Notes: generated by a model not told the origin, from the sequence alone. 64,000 nucleotides of DNA from Ciona intestinalis (GCF_000224145.3 NC_020168.2:3879480-3943479), one strand, 5' to 3'; shown: positions 46,000 through 59,817, numbered from the stretch's first letter. Numbers and translations: made by a program.

Positions 46000-48900
46000 G
46001 GTGATTGGTAAATATAATATTTTTATTAAATTGTATTATTACCCTTCAAAAGCGTGTATATTTATAAGTAAGATAGAATATAAAAAATAAACCATTTAAA
46101 TAAAAATCCCCCCCCCCCCTAATATTTAAAAATATGGCAAACTGACTGGAGGAATATGTTGAAAAAGCTGACTACACAAAATAACATCCCACAATGTAAA
46201 GCATAGTTTAGCACCACCGACAAGACCCATTCAATTAAAGTATTGACTGCCAGAACAGCAATGCAACAACAGTGTATTCAACACCAAGAATTCCCGGTTT
46301 CCCTTCATTGGCTAAATGGCAGTCTCAGAAAAACCTGTCAACATGTAAATGGCTTAAGTATGAATGCTCCCTAAATAAAAAGGAACAATTCGGTCTCAAT
46401 TTGTCGGCTCTGTATTAATGTGGAGCATGTTTACCATTCATAGAAGGAAACAAATGACAGGTTAAACCACAGGGCTGTCAATTCCGAACCTGACATGCCT
46501 CAATAATCAAAGTTCCCAAGCCCACAAAACACAAAATTTACAACGCTGTGTTTCACATAAGATTAGGAATAAACAGAACAAAATTTAAAACAGAAACTTT
46601 ACAAAACACAGTTTCTGCAACGAAGCGACAAAAATGTCAAGACAACACTTGGTTTTGTTGGATTTTTCAAAATACGAAAACAAAACGGGCATCACTGTTC
46701 GGTCTGCGTTGCTGCGCAATTTGGCCATCGCGGTTTAACTGGTGCTAATGATCACGTATCTCGAGCGAAAAGGTTCTTAAGGGCGGCAATTGGGCCAGAG
46801 CTTCCTGTTCGTGGACAAGCGGTTTCTGGAAGCGCGGCAATAAGGCCGTGGAGGCGTCAGTGCTGGGAAATACAGGACATCTGAGCTCAACCCTTGGGAA
46901 CTTGCATGTCGCACTGCTGCCATGCTACATATAACTAATGGCTTCATTCTCGTCGTAACTGTATTGTACACTGTTGCATAAATGTTCTGTACAATTTCTG
47001 ACTTAATTTTTCCCCTCACGCCTGTTTCAGATACAGTAATTTATAATTTGCCCGCGCATGTGTCATGTAACTGCTGCCACTAAAAGGGAAGCGCACTTCC
47101 CTGTTTGCGTATGCCGTATATGCACCACCTAGGCTATGACACTCTCTTTCGTCTTGCTGTTTCATGCTGGTGACGAAAATCGCCTGTTACCTCACACAAC
47201 ACCGTAGCGAGCTACTCGGATTAAGAGCTTCGACCGGCGCCTCACCCCTCTCGGTCGTAAATTGGATTCCTGTTTTCTCGCGCACAGAAAACAATAACCC
47301 TGATTGATGGACGTGCGCTGACACTGACAAGCGCGCCGCGCACACACAAGAGTGCACGCTCGAGCTAATGACGCAGAGCAGGCAAGCACCATGATAGATA
47401 AGCTGTCCAGAACGCCCGAGTCGCCATAAATTCTCATATATTGTATTCTGGTGCCCGGACAAAGGGCGTGTTGCCCTGCTGTTTTAAGCCAAACTAAACA
47501 GTAGCGTCGGAGCGCCAGGATATTGCGGCGCTAATTTATGGACAATAAAAGTGGCACCTCGCTTATTGCGAGATCCGTCGCGGCTCGTCAGAACGAACTT
47601 TAATGTTTAACCGCTCACATGACAACGTCCAATTTCGCTAATTAAAGACACCGCTAGGCCGTTTTAAAAATGGAAACATTTTTCAGCGGCGACGACGGTT
47701 TAGATGTCTTATTATCCGTCAAAATAACATGCGGTCTCATCTGCTCATTTGCAGACCCAATTTCCGCTGTTAGATTATTATTACACGAGGCGAGCACTGC
47801 TCTCGTGTTCTCTCACAACAAAACTGACAAAATGACACCTTTGCTGTAACCCATACATTACAAGAAAACCTCTGCATGCATTTAAGTTAGAACGTCCAGG
47901 TATATTATAATTTAGATTAACCAGGATTCAACCATCACGCCCAAAATAACATTTTATAAAAAGTTCAGAGCAACGCTATCCTACAGTACTATAGGCGTGT
48001 CAAAACACTTTTTGGTCCAAAAACCTTGAACAAAACGGTGTTGCTATAGCAGATGTTTAAATAAAGCTCATACTATGTTATAGTTGTACAGGTGATATTT
48101 TGGAATGGAAACACTGGTCGTCAGTGCTTCCGCCCACACTCACCATGGCTATAAATCAACTACAGCAGTCGAGTCGGAACGACGGGGCTGAATTTGTTTT
48201 AAAGCAATTCATCGGGCCCTGGCGAAGGAAACAATAAAGCGACGGAGGGACGGTAACATTAGGCAAGTGACAGAAGCGATAAATTCTCATTCTCCATCCT
48301 GCGTTCTTGTTAACCGAATAATCCATCACCAGAGCGCACTGTCTCGAATATTGCTCGCGACTGGGCACGAGAGGAGAGGAACACAATTACACAATCGTTT
48401 ATTTTGGCAACCCCTTTCTGTTGAAATGTTCGCGACAAAGTGCGGTTGCGGGATCTTTCAATATAGAGTAAAACAGCAACTCCCTGCTTAAATAGACACC
48501 CGGGCTTGCAACTTTGCGGGAGTGTCTATAAATGTACTGTCTGTGTGGGGAATTTCCGAATTATTCAACATATAATCGAACACTATAAAATTGAAACTAT
48601 GCCTAGTTTTGTAAAACACGGATTTATTTTACCCGCCTATACTCCTTTGCATCGAATTTCCTTTACCTTTTGAAAATCTGCTACTGTCTTTTTCCACTAA
48701 AACGAACTGAGTAGTACTGACATAGCATGTTTAAGTCGTGTTGTTTTAAGAGTTAGACAAGGACAAGCAGCGTTTCAGATCGATACCTTGTCCACTACCA
48801 AGCTTGCCGAATTCTATTGTACAAATGCGGTGTGCTTGCGGCTGCACAAACCGTGTACTGTGCTCAACTGCATAACATAAGCATCGACTGGGCGCCTTAA

Positions 48901-51900
48901 ACTACAGGTACTCGAAAATCTAGTGCGACGCGGCACCGCACAAGAACAACGGGCACAAACCAAAACAAGCGATTCGCCAAAGTGCGTAATCGGTACGCTC
49001 CTAAAACAAGCGGGTCCTGCACGTGTAACATAACGGACATCAAAGCGCCAGCCACTGCTTTGAGTGCTCAGCCATAGCAGTGGGACAAGGAGTAACGCGA
49101 CACGGACCGCACATAGATCGGGGAGGGTCGGTTTGATTGACAGCGGGCAGACCACTCAATAATATCCCACTCGCGGCAACGAGGCGGTCACAAAATCGAA
49201 TGGAAAATATATAATTGGTCGGGACGTCTCCTTGCATCAAAGCGAGTTCGATCGCTTTGATGAGGCAACAGTTCGAAAGAATATTCGGGAAATTTGGTGA
49301 CAAAAAACTGCAAGACGAAAATTGCAGGAATGGACGCTAATTTGGCAGAATGTTACAATACGCATTTTGTTTTATAAAAATTCCTGTTTATTAGCGCACA
49401 CATTACTCAACAAGATCAGTAAAAACGATAAAATGAAATAACAACGCGACTTTAGGATATGGGTTCGTTTTCTTACAGCTACAAAATGGAGCCAAAGCGT
49501 TGGAAAACTGCGCCAAGCATCTACTGTTGCGTTTTTCCGTGAATCGACTCGGCACTGCCACCAGCCGACCTGATATTTCCCTAACAATGAGACGGAAATT
49601 GCGCTTGGTCGTTTAGAACGAAAAAGCAATAAATTACCCCAGCATGTCGGCGATAAAGGTAATTATACGGTTGTTATGTTTGGTTTACAGCGTCGTCTGC
49701 ATACAGAGTGACAGCCGTCTTTAGGAGATGGTAATCGTATACATGAAGACTCTGCAGCGTACCATGATCCTTGAAGCTTCACTTTATACGCTATGCAGGT
49801 CATCTGATAAACAGTTAGACAGCAGGGCATCGTGTTATGGAGTCGTCCGGGGAAAAATGTGACAGCTGCCACCGAAATGTCAATACAAGGTTAACGCTGT
49901 ATTAGCTGTTTCGGGTGAATACTGTTGCATATCGAACAAAAAAGTAGCTCGTTTTACACATGGGGCGAAAATATTGCCAACACCCGATCGTCTGTAATCC
50001 GAAGATTACGCAACAAGCAGAGCCGCTTTATACTGGTTTAATCTTGCTTCTGATTAACCGCGTTGCCCTGCTTCGACGGTAATTTAATAAGGACAACGAA
50101 CCGAAGCGGTTCCCAACCAATTGCGGCAATTTAAAGATTGAAAACGGAATGTTTCTTATGGCTGGTGAAAGGTTAATTTCCTGGCAACTTGATGGCAAAG
50201 AAATAACACGACGGAGGTCTCAAACCAAAGATTGCATGATGCACTACACCAGAAACCAATAACGCAGAATAAGTTTTGTTTTAGATTTATCGCTTACACA
50301 AACAGTGGTATCGTGTCGAACAATAATAACGGCAAAGCTCTTTGCTGGTGTACTGTTGCCGTTGTATTTTGAATTATTCTTTGCCCCGTTTGCGTTACAG
50401 ATAAGAGCACGGAGAAAATATTGATACGTTTTCAAGCTGTCAATCCATATTGTTATTCGGATATTAGACGGGGTAGCGTGACACGGCGCATTTATAATTG
50501 ATGAAACGATTTCGTTTGACGGTAAAACTAGTTGGGAAAATCCATTAAACTTCAGGTACTGTCAGGCGAATGCTGTCAAAACCAGCTAGGAGTGGCAACG
50601 AACCGGGCTCTATTGGGAAATAAGCATGTGCGTAACATCACACCGTAACACGAAGACAGTGTTTTGAGTCAGGACAGAAAAGCTCAAGGCCGAGAAACTC
50701 ACGGGAGAGTCCGCTTGATAACAACTTCAATTATGATGGATCGAATTCACTTTATCCGGCCGACCCCGCACCGACCTTCCCTAATAAGCGCCGCGATCCA
50801 TACAAACCTTTAACATCCATCGTAATCGGGTGACAAGCTCCACTCAGCCTGTCTTCTTTCTGCAATTGATTGATGGTAGACGAGAAAAGCACCGAAAAAA
50901 ACAAGCGGTGAATGATTTTAGGCTATCGGGAGAATAGGCTTGCGCTACAACTGAGATATGCGATAAACACTCACTAAGCGACGTCTAAAACATAAAACGA
51001 GACGATGAATTTACATTAAAAAATGCGACGTATGCACGTATTAGGTATTTTGATCAACTTGGCGGTTTGTGGTTAGAATCGAAGTGCTGAAATTGAAACA
51101 TAAAAAGGGCGCACGAAACAGATCTGACAAGGCGGTAGATATGACATGGCGCCTTTACACAATGCAGAGCTCATTAAGTGAGATTCTAAAAGAGCTGCCA
51201 ACAGCGCGACATTTATCACTGTCTCTTATGATCATGTTGACCTTTTCATGGCCTTCTTTCCAGCGCCCTTCCGAACCACTTCGCTACGCGGGAGCTGCCA
51301 ATGTAAGCATTAAAATACACATGTAAAGCGACGCGACGATCTATCATTATTCCCCTCGCTTGACGGACCCCCATGTTTACGAAAAGCAGAAATATGCGTT
51401 GTGTACACAAACTTCGGGATGAATGAACCAACATTTTTGGGTCAAACTATAAAAAATAGCGCGATCGAGTTCGCGGTGACACAGCTTTCAATTTATAACA
51501 TACTCGTTCGAGTTCAGCGGTTCACCACATTATTCTTAAACGTCAAATCTGAACCGGGGTACTGCGCCAGCTAAGGCACGAAGTACTTAGACTAATCACG
51601 CCACTATAACAGGGTAGTTATCGTAACGTATTCTTTAACATAACAAACCAACTTTGCAAAGCCAATAAAATATTTATTGCACAGAATGATATTTGCCGCT
51701 TTGGCAATTACATGCCTGCCAAGTAACAGCTATTTATCTGTTGAGTATGTCAATCAAACTTTTAATCACGGCGATCTACAGCGAGTGATTCACTGTTATT
51801 ACATTCGCCTCAGACAGTCATTTAGCTTTTAATGGAAAGCCTGTAAAGCAGCTAGAGTTATATTAGGAGGCGCCAAACGACCAAAACTAATCGTATTCGC
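46000..51900. other. Repeat-free complex non-coding region 5' of the teashirt-like gene
   Basis: About 6 kb with balanced, complex sequence and higher GC than the rest of the window, and no SINE or MITE from the families that fill neighbouring DNA. Long open frames here have alternative starts, no splice logic and no family similarity. It should hold the missing first exon and promoter of the teashirt-like gene and probably enhancers. A run of about ten C sits near 46110. Confidence 0.5.
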
Positions 51901-54638
51901 ATCCTACAGGCGAACATGATTGATCAGTAACCACTAATCATAGAGTTATGTGTTGGGTGTCGGTTGCCACACTGGCAGAGGATGTTTCGGATAAAACGTT
52001 ATGAATGCAATATATGGTAATGCCTGTAAAGTGACAATGTATATTTAATGAAACTGGCATTGCATCCAACAGCAAAGGGTTTATGGTGACGTCAAAACCC
52101 CATAAAGTAAAACACAAAGCAAACTGCATTCCAGCCTATTACAAAACATTTCTATTCTATCCCATCATCAATAATTAAATACTAAACAAGCTTTAAACAT
52201 ATGTATAAATAAAAAGTGTCAGTGTTTATAATTATAGACCATTATGGCTTCTATTAACAAATATGCTGATACAGTTACAAACCTAGTCATACATAAGGCT
52301 AATTAAAGTAATAAAACAACTTCCTTTTGAACTGTGGTGATACACATGACAAACTGAATCATAATGTCCTTGTTTAACATCTTGATCTATACTCGAATAG
52401 AAACAGAAGACTACACAAGTGTTTATGCCCATTTAGTCACAGCAGTAAAGGTGAGTTTCATGTATAATGATGAAATGGGTAACTTACATAGCAGGTTAGC
52501 AGGCCAATAGTTCAACATAGCAAACTTTTATAAACCGACATATACAATTGTACAAATAAACAATTTATACATGACCCTTTTAAACTTCTATCTAATAAAT
52601 TTTAAATACATATATCTGTGCATTGAGTACTCTCAGCAATTTTATGCTATTCATTATCATGTTTATGAAGTTTAACATTGTGTTTGTGGTATAACTAAAG
52701 TTTAAGTGCAAGTACTCAAACTTTGCCCTCATTTCGCATGGGATACATACAGCTATGGTCTATAATACATCCTGTTGTAGCCTATACTATTAATAGGACT
52801 CAACAAAAGTATCATACTTCATCTGTAGTAAAATGAAAACATGCTTCTTATACTACATATTATACTATAAGAAGCATGTTTTTTCATTAAACAAATGTGC
52901 AGCCAAATTACTTAGATTAATAAAACTACATAAAATTTAATCTGCTATATCTGAGCACACACAGACCTAACTAGCAATAAGATATTTCATTATTAACACC
53001 TGGTTACAACCTTACCAGGTAAACATTTGCTGCGAAATTTTCGAGAACTTTCTAAATAAAGCTTCAATACACTCTCTCCACCATAGCTTGATGGCAACTT
53101 TCCAGAAACACACAATGGCTGCTTGTACTAAAAAAGGGAAGGCCTAAGCACAATTAGCAAGGATGAACAACTATGCATGCAAGGGCAAGTCTGACATTAA
53201 GCCTTCAGGTTGAAACAGTATACAAAGGGATAAAATCAAAATGCTACCTGTTACTAAATTGGTATTGACACATTTACAAATCGATGCTAAGTCTGCATAT
53301 TTAAAAATGAATTAACTAAACAAGATTTTAGCAAAACTATAGGCATCAAATGAAATGTGTTTTTCTACAGTATTAGTTTAATTATTAACACATTTCCATG
53401 CAATATAAAGAAAGGGAAAATTCTCCAAACTCTATTCCAGATTTTATCATCCAGCAACATTACAAAGATAGAACATCACAATTCACAACAAAAACAAATA
53501 TGTTACTATATTCTTATCTTGGAATTTTGAATCTCCAACATTTTTACTAAAATATCAAGCATGGCAGAAGAGTAAACAACTAATTGGTTGCTGTAGGTAA
53601 TATACTCTGTTTGTATTGGGACCATTTTTAACTCCATTGACACAAAATGTAAATGGGTATGAACCGTTTTCTTTGAATAGGCTACACTATATATGCAAAT
53701 TAGCAGTTTGAATAGAGAAACCATATATATATATATATATGACAGTGACACATTGTTGCATAAGCATAAAGTTAGGGGTGCCTGAGGTGACATGTTAGTG
53801 AACAAAACTTTTTAAAAAGTTTTGTGAACAAAACTTACCATGTGGTTAGGTGCCTTTATAAACAAGCAGAGCAAAAATATATTTCATTTGCCACATTAAT
53901 CAATGGGTTCCCCATACTTGATGACTATAGGCGTAACAGCATTTTAGGAATGTCACTCCAGGTTTGTTAAAAACTTTATACAGCATAGCAGCTTTTCAGA
54001 GTTGCCATTGACACTTCGAAAACAATCAAAGGATACTAACAAACCATACAGTTATACAACGAGTAATACTTTTTGTGATTGAAATTATTGTGAACTAATG
54101 ATCTGTTGTGTCAGAGTATGCAATTATGTAAACAAAGTAAAAAATTGAACAAGAAAAGGCTTAAATATAACAATAAATGGTAATGACACATATTATAGTT
54201 GTATTTACACAAATCTTACTGTCAAGTTTTTGTGGAGCTCCTTGTTTCTTTCTGGTCATTTTCCATAAACACTTTGCTGGGTAGAGATTTCTTGTTTCCT
54301 TACTGCTTCATCATATTATCTAATCTCTGTATGAATGATCAAAATGAAGGGTGTTTAAAAGTGTAGTATGAAGGTGTTTAAAACTGCAATGTTATTACTG
54401 TAAATTTAGGTGAACAGGTTGCTTAAAAACGCTACAGTGTTTCTGTCTATGTTGTGCTGTCAATCGGGACAACACATGCTTACTAATCGTGTGTGGTACA
54501 GTTTCATGTGCCACAGCCCCTGCCATATGAAACGGTCCTTCTTAATTTTCTGCTTTCTGACTTATATCAAATCTTTACGCCCCTTCCCGCGTAATTTCCG
54601 GCTCTGATCATTCCCAAAGCAAGCCTAATCTCTTTGCT
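51901..54638. other. AT-rich DNA without a supported gene
   Basis: Nothing recognisable except a perfect-stem hairpin at 52832-52888, a TATATATA run near 53725 and a short direct repeat AACAAAACTT at 53800-53835. The distal part could be 3' untranslated region of the minus-strand open frame at 54639-55001. Confidence 0.45.
52832..52888. repeat. Inverted repeat (hairpin)
   Basis: The left arm AATGAAAACATGCTTCTTAT is the reverse complement of the right arm (TATAAGAAGCATG then TTTTTTCATT), with a 2-nt length difference. A loop of about 13 nt separates them. It could be a tiny fold-back element. Confidence 0.7.
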
Positions 54639-55001
54639 TCAACGGTCGCAATACACGAGATGCGCATCCGCCAAATTTGCTGTTGTGGTGGCGATAACAA
54701 CCGCTGCAACGTTGCGTTGGCATATGCATTGCCAGAACATGGGCATGACCACGTTAAGCATAACCACATGATTGTGTAATGATTCATATGTTTTACCAAT
54801 ACGGTCGTTTTGTGTATATTCATCAGGATTCATGTCATCTCCTTCTAATAAGGCGCGTTTCTTTAGGTTACCATTTTTGACCTGCTGCTTTTGCATTGAT
54901 CGCATTGTTTGGTATATAGTATGTGCTTTTTGTTTTCGTCGCATACCACGGCTTATAAGAATACAAATAGCAACCTTGTTAAGTAAAATGAACAGAATCA
55001 T
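54639..55001 (-). CDS. Possible small membrane protein, unrecognised
   Basis: A 120-codon open frame from an ATG at 55001 to a TGA. It starts with a hydrophobic stretch (MILFILLNKVAICILISRG), then a basic region with MRRKQKAHTIYQTMRSMQKQ, an acidic patch LLEGDDMNPDEY, and a hydrophobic C-terminal third. It lies head-to-head with the LRRC63-like gene, 209 bp between starts, a place where a real promoter exists. No family is recognised, and it could be a chance frame. Confidence 0.35.
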   Translation of the reverse strand: MILFILLNKVAICILISRGMRRKQKAHTIYQTMRSMQKQQVKNGNLKKRALLEGDDMNPDEYTQNDRIGKTYESLHNHVVMLNVVMPMFWQCICQRNVAAVVIATTTANLADAHLVYCDR

Positions 55002-55210
55002 TTTGCGAAGTCCCTTAATACTTTTTCGCCTCACCTAGCGGCCAAAACAAAGTCGGTAGCAACAAGAGGAAGGAACGCTATATATCTTAATGTTTTTGAA
55101 GTTTTTTGGCGCTGAAACACACTGTGTAGGAGCTAAAGGAAGATACAAATTTGCATGGAAAAATTGCAATAACAACCTGTATTACGCATAAGTATTTATG
55201 TGGAGAATAA

Positions 55211-58200
55211 ATGAGCGAGAAAGCAATTCTGCTGAGGCGGCCAAGGCCTCCTAAAAACACCCCAAAATTTTTACCACCAATTCGAAGTGATCAAAGCCAA
55301 CAAACGAATTACTCCATAAAAAGTAAGTTACCTCAAGATACCAATATATCAATAAACAAAATGCTGGTATAACTTGTTGACATAGTTTCACCAACACACA
55401 TGTTGTATTTTTTTTCTGTTAATTCTTTATTCCAAATTATAATTGCTTATGGCAGTATTTTATTATAGATGCCTCACCAGAGATGCTTACTGTACCAAGT
55501 TCTACGTTTGATGGACTTCACTCTCCTGTGCCGACCATGCAGTCTGAGTACGAGCCTACAATAAGTCAAGGAAAACGAAAAGCAATCAGGAAAACAGCAT
55601 CTTACGCCACAAGCACTGATGACACCGCAGGCATTGGCAATTTATGTTTATTTTGCATGTTTTTTATTTAAAGCATTATAACAGTTTATAACGTCATATT
55701 CACTAAACCTTGAGTGGTAGGCGTTTTTCACACTAAAAAAATTTTTAATCATTAAAACAAATAAGATTTGTTTTACCATGTTTGTCTAACTTATACTATC
55801 CCTGCACCTTCTGCACTTTCAAACATTTGGGGCCTATGACCATTGGATAAGTTAACTTCCACAGGTGATACTGGAGGCACATGGAGCAAGAAAGGATTGG
55901 TATTACCTTACAAACCTCGTGGCCCCGACCCTTTTCCAATTCGTCAACCACGCCATCCTCTAGAGGTCAGACAAGAGTATGTGCTTCCAGACGACTCATA
56001 TTATAACCCAACTGCTGAATTTAGGTAGGGTTGCTAACTTGCTGGCTGACATGTTATTATCTTTTCAGTGACAATGCGAAGTGGTTTGTGTGTGTTTATA
56101 CATAACGCGTATTGGCAATTACTCCAACTTGGTTATAGATTGATTAAATTATATGCCATACATGACCAAATAATATTCAAAAATCTCTAAAGTGTATGAA
56201 ACAGAATAACCGGGTTATAACATTTGTTGTTGCCCAGCCATAATTCATTATAATCTTAAGCATTCTAATTTGTATAACAAAATTTTTGCTGTAGTTTTTA
56301 AGTGTATGTCATATTTTTATTTCGAAAATTCCTATTGTTTTTGCCAATTTTTGTTTATAACCATTGGAAATTTGCAGATTAGACGACTTTCTTCTGAATA
56401 ACAAAAATGGAATTCCACCTCGTCCTGCTATAAGAAAAACTATTCTTTCAAGAGCTAACTATCAAAAATTAACGCGGTAAAGTACAAGTAATTTGTTTGA
56501 TTTCATATGCTTCTGTGTACAATGTTTTTTATGAAGTGTTGTAATTCTATATTTTAGCTAATATTGTTAGCTAGATAAGAATATATTACCCAAACCTAGA
56601 TGTCTGTAAAATACATATCATTAAATCTCCCTTTTTCTTTAGTTTATTAAAAGCTGTAGCGGAAAACAAAGATGTGGAACAACCTGTACAAATTACCAAG
56701 ATCAACATCTCTGATCAATTTGATATTCAACCAAAGCAGAAAAGAGTGCCTCGACGTCAAGTTTTACTTGGTGGGTTGCTGGTTGCTACAGAATGGGAAA
56801 TATTTTAAAAGTTACATAGATCAGTGCTGTTCAACCGGTGTGCACGGTGCACCCTAGGATGCACAAAAATATGCCAGGGGTGCGCCAGTACAAATGGGTA
56901 TACAAGGGTGTATCACATACAGAAACTACAACAATTTACAGCAATAATATTAAGTTCTAAACATTTTTACAAATTTAGCCACTTTCCTACAGTTTTTTTT
57001 ATATGAATTCTATATCTTGCATCACTGGGAATTGCGAAAAGTCATTGGTTTTACGTTAAAGCAGTCAGGGGTGCATGAGTTCGTCGCAACAACTTTAGGG
57101 GTTCACCAACCCAAAGAAGGTTGAAGAGCACTGACATAGATGACTTGGTTTATTAGTAATGGTCTTTTTAAACAAGATGTAAGATTACTCAGTTTTCATT
57201 ACTTTCACTTACACATCAGTTTAAACTTAGTGTTTTACTTTTACCTGATAGAAAATGCTGCTTGTGACTTGTGTTATGCTACATTATCATCTGTTAGATG
57301 TCTTTCAATGTAACATGGATGACTGGGCAATAATAATGCATTTTGCAATCAAGACACAGGATTTGTTACCATTAATATTCCATTGGACCATTGATACAAG
57401 CTTGCTTGTACACTTAATTCCCATGTTAGAAAGCTTTGTAATTATTTGTACTTATTTAAACCCAAATATTTCAGCATTAATTATCCATAAATTCTCTCCA
57501 CATATTCTCTCACCCCTTTTATTGTTAGGAGCTATGTAATATAAGTTGTTATCTTTAGAGATGAAGAAGATAGTACAAGAAAGACTGAATAAGCTCGGCC
57601 TCACATCACCAAGCAGACTCGGAACAAGTGACAAACTTAGCGATGTAGTTGATGAAATACAAGAGATGGGAGGTACTTTATTATTGCACCTGCCAAGTAT
57701 ATTAAAATAATACAGTTAAGGCCCACTGTACAGGTTGTGTCTTTATGCACACTTTTTTTCAATTACATCTTAATTTTGTTTTAAATATAAACATCTTGAT
57801 AGGCTAGGCGTTTATTTATTCAGTATTGTGGATTTAGCAGCCACACTTTTTTTTGCCAAGTAGTTTTTATTTCTAAGAGTATTCACTTTTCCCAGCAAAG
57901 GCCTACACTTTGTTGCTAATTCGCTTTTATTTGTTGTTCTAATAAGTCTAATTCTTGATACTGTATTCAAAAAGAATATGAGAACAATTTATGGTGTGTT
58001 AATGTAATTTACCTGTTTTTAGAAGCTGAAGGTGTGAGCAGAAAATCTGCAATGAGCATTTTTGTCAAAGCAACTGAAAAAATATTCCAAGGAACAAAAA
58101 GGTCAGGCTCTCCATTTGAAGAAGATGGAGCAGAATCTATCATCACACCTTCAGAACTCGCTATTCTTAACTGTTTGATTGAGGGGGGATTTGTCCTTAG

Positions 58201-59583
58201 CTTGAAGGTAATTTTTTAACTTTGCGCTGCACTTTTTACTTACAAGTTTAAAATTAGTTTTTTTGTAACTAATAACTTTTTATTAATGTTTGATTGCCAT
58301 TTGTGCTTTGTTATTGATTTATTTAAAAGCAAGGTACAAAGTATTATTAATGTTATAGCTGTTTAGTTGTTTTACCATCAACTGATGATAATGAAACCGA
58401 CTAATATACTAAAGTTGTATTTTTCTACAGGCCCATTTTATTGCTGAAGTTCCTGACCTATCTCCACTTGCACAAAGTCTCATTTATTTGAATTTATCAT
58501 TCAACGAATTTGCTGAGTTTCCTCGAGAAGTATTGTATTGTAGAGAACTACAAGTCTTGAAGTTTAGAGATAACCCACTAAAGGACATACCATCTGATAT
58601 TAGCAGGTGAAACCTGGTTACATTTTTTTAGGCCTGACGTTTAATGTGTACCTCTAAATGTGGGTGACAACCTACTATAAAACTGACTTTTAGATTGCAT
58701 AAGCTGAGGACCTTAATTCTATCATTCTGTTGCATCTCTGCTCTTCCTGTGTCAGTCTTCTCTATTAAAACATTGGAGTTTTTAGATGTTTCCTACAATA
58801 AACTAACATTCCTATCCAATGAAGTCAAAAACTTGGAAAATCTAAGGTAAAGATTTATCACACTTAGAACTCTTGTAAATTTTAACAACATCCTTTTTAT
58901 TTTTATAAAAATATCAGATTTTTAAATGTGGAAGGCAATGAACTGCCTGGCTTGCCTTGTGGTTTACTGAAGCTCAATCTATTTCGGATTCGTGTGCAAA
59001 ATAATTTCATGAGCGCACTGTTTTGGAAGGAAAATTCAAATAACAGCCCACAAAGACTGACTGATTTAACAAGCTTGAAGTTACAGCAGAGTTTTATTCA
59101 AGGACAAACAGAAAACCATCTTAATCTTCCTCAAACTGTTGCCCATGATCTATCCAAGTAAGTAAAAGAGTTCTGGGGTAATGGGTCTAAATCCCAAGTA
59201 CTTACTCATGGCCATATGGAATCCAAATAAGTACCAACACTAAAATAAACCCTCATACATATCTGAAATATTCTCTTTCACATATTGGGATCATGTATTT
59301 TGATTTTTAGAACACAAGTAATTTCTATTTTTTTCTTCCCAGCCACAATTACTGTGATTGCTGCCGTGGACCAATGTATGGTCCTGGTTTGCGAATTATT
59401 CGACCATGTAGTGAGATATGGGGCATCAAAAGGATTCCGTTTATTTTTCGGTCTTGTTCTCCAAGCTGTTACAGCGATTTTATTAACAACGTTGATCCAA
59501 AAGTGTCAGAAATGATCTATGGAATTAAAAGTGAACAACTACCAAATAGTCCGAGTAGAGCATCCTGTTTAAGTGCTCCTTAG
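55211..59583 (+). CDS. LRRC63: Leucine-rich-repeat protein, LRRC63-like
   Basis: Eleven exons: 55211-55322, 55469-55630 (or to 55645), 55865-56024, 56378-56476, 56643-56770, 57559-57672, 58023-58207, 58431-58606, 58694-58846, 58918-59157, 59343-59583. All phases agree and give about 589 residues. The N-terminal half is polar and Pro-rich (RRPRRPPKNTPKFLPPI; YKPRGPDPFPIRQPRHPLE). Residues after about 350 contain leucine-rich repeats: SLIYLNLSFNEFAEFP, LQVLKFRDNPLKDIP, LRTLILSFCCISALP, LEFLDVSYNKLTFL and LRFLNVEGNELPGLP. The C-terminus is a Cys-rich module, HNYCDCCRGPMYGPGLRIIR then FRSCSPSCY, as I recall for LRRC63. Function is poorly known; vertebrate LRRC63 is a testis-type gene. Exon 2 lacks a strong donor. 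Confidence 0.75.
56180..56250 (+). mobile_element. SINE fragment in LRRC63-like intron
   Basis: Contains GTGTATGAAACAGAATAACC and GGGTTATAACATTTGTTGTT, the 3' body of the SINE. Confidence 0.45.
59173..59225 (+). repeat. Short interspersed repeat fragment (GGTGAGGTCC family)
   Basis: Contains TCTGGGGTAATGGGTCTAAA and TCCCAAGTACTTACTCATGG, then CCATATGGAA. Located in the last intron of the LRRC63-like gene. Confidence 0.45.
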
Positions 59584-59730
59584 GTTAAAATCTGTTGTGT
59601 ATTTTTTTCATCCTATTTTAAACTAAATACGTACTATCCTATAAAGTGTTCAAATCTTTGTTTTTTTAAACGTACTATTGTAACTTACATGCCACTGTGT
59701 TTTTTAAATGACAATCTTTTTTTAAACATT

Positions 59731-59736
59731 TTTATT
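59731..59736 (-). terminator. Polyadenylation signal of the minus-strand gene at 59907-60791
   Basis: AATAAA on the minus strand, 171 bp after that gene's stop. It overlaps the region holding the plus-strand signal of the converging LRRC63-like gene, so the two 3' ends interlock. Confidence 0.4.
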
Positions 59737-59817
59737 TGGTGATTTCATATTTAAATCTTTACCTATATTATAAGTATATCACATAAAACAAGTTGATAAA
59801 CAATAATTAGGTAATTA

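Noticed and set aside
48156-48491. Opposed frames of about 75 codons
   Set aside because: Both strands are open over the same bases with no motif, which suits chance in complex non-coding DNA.
46777-49303. Several 80-110 codon open frames on the minus strand upstream of the teashirt-like gene
   Set aside because: They overlap one another in different frames, often use non-ATG starts and lack any recognisable domain; higher GC makes such chance frames more common.
53506-53805. 99-codon minus-strand frame
   Set aside because: AT-rich, runs through a TATATATA microsatellite and has no protein-family character.
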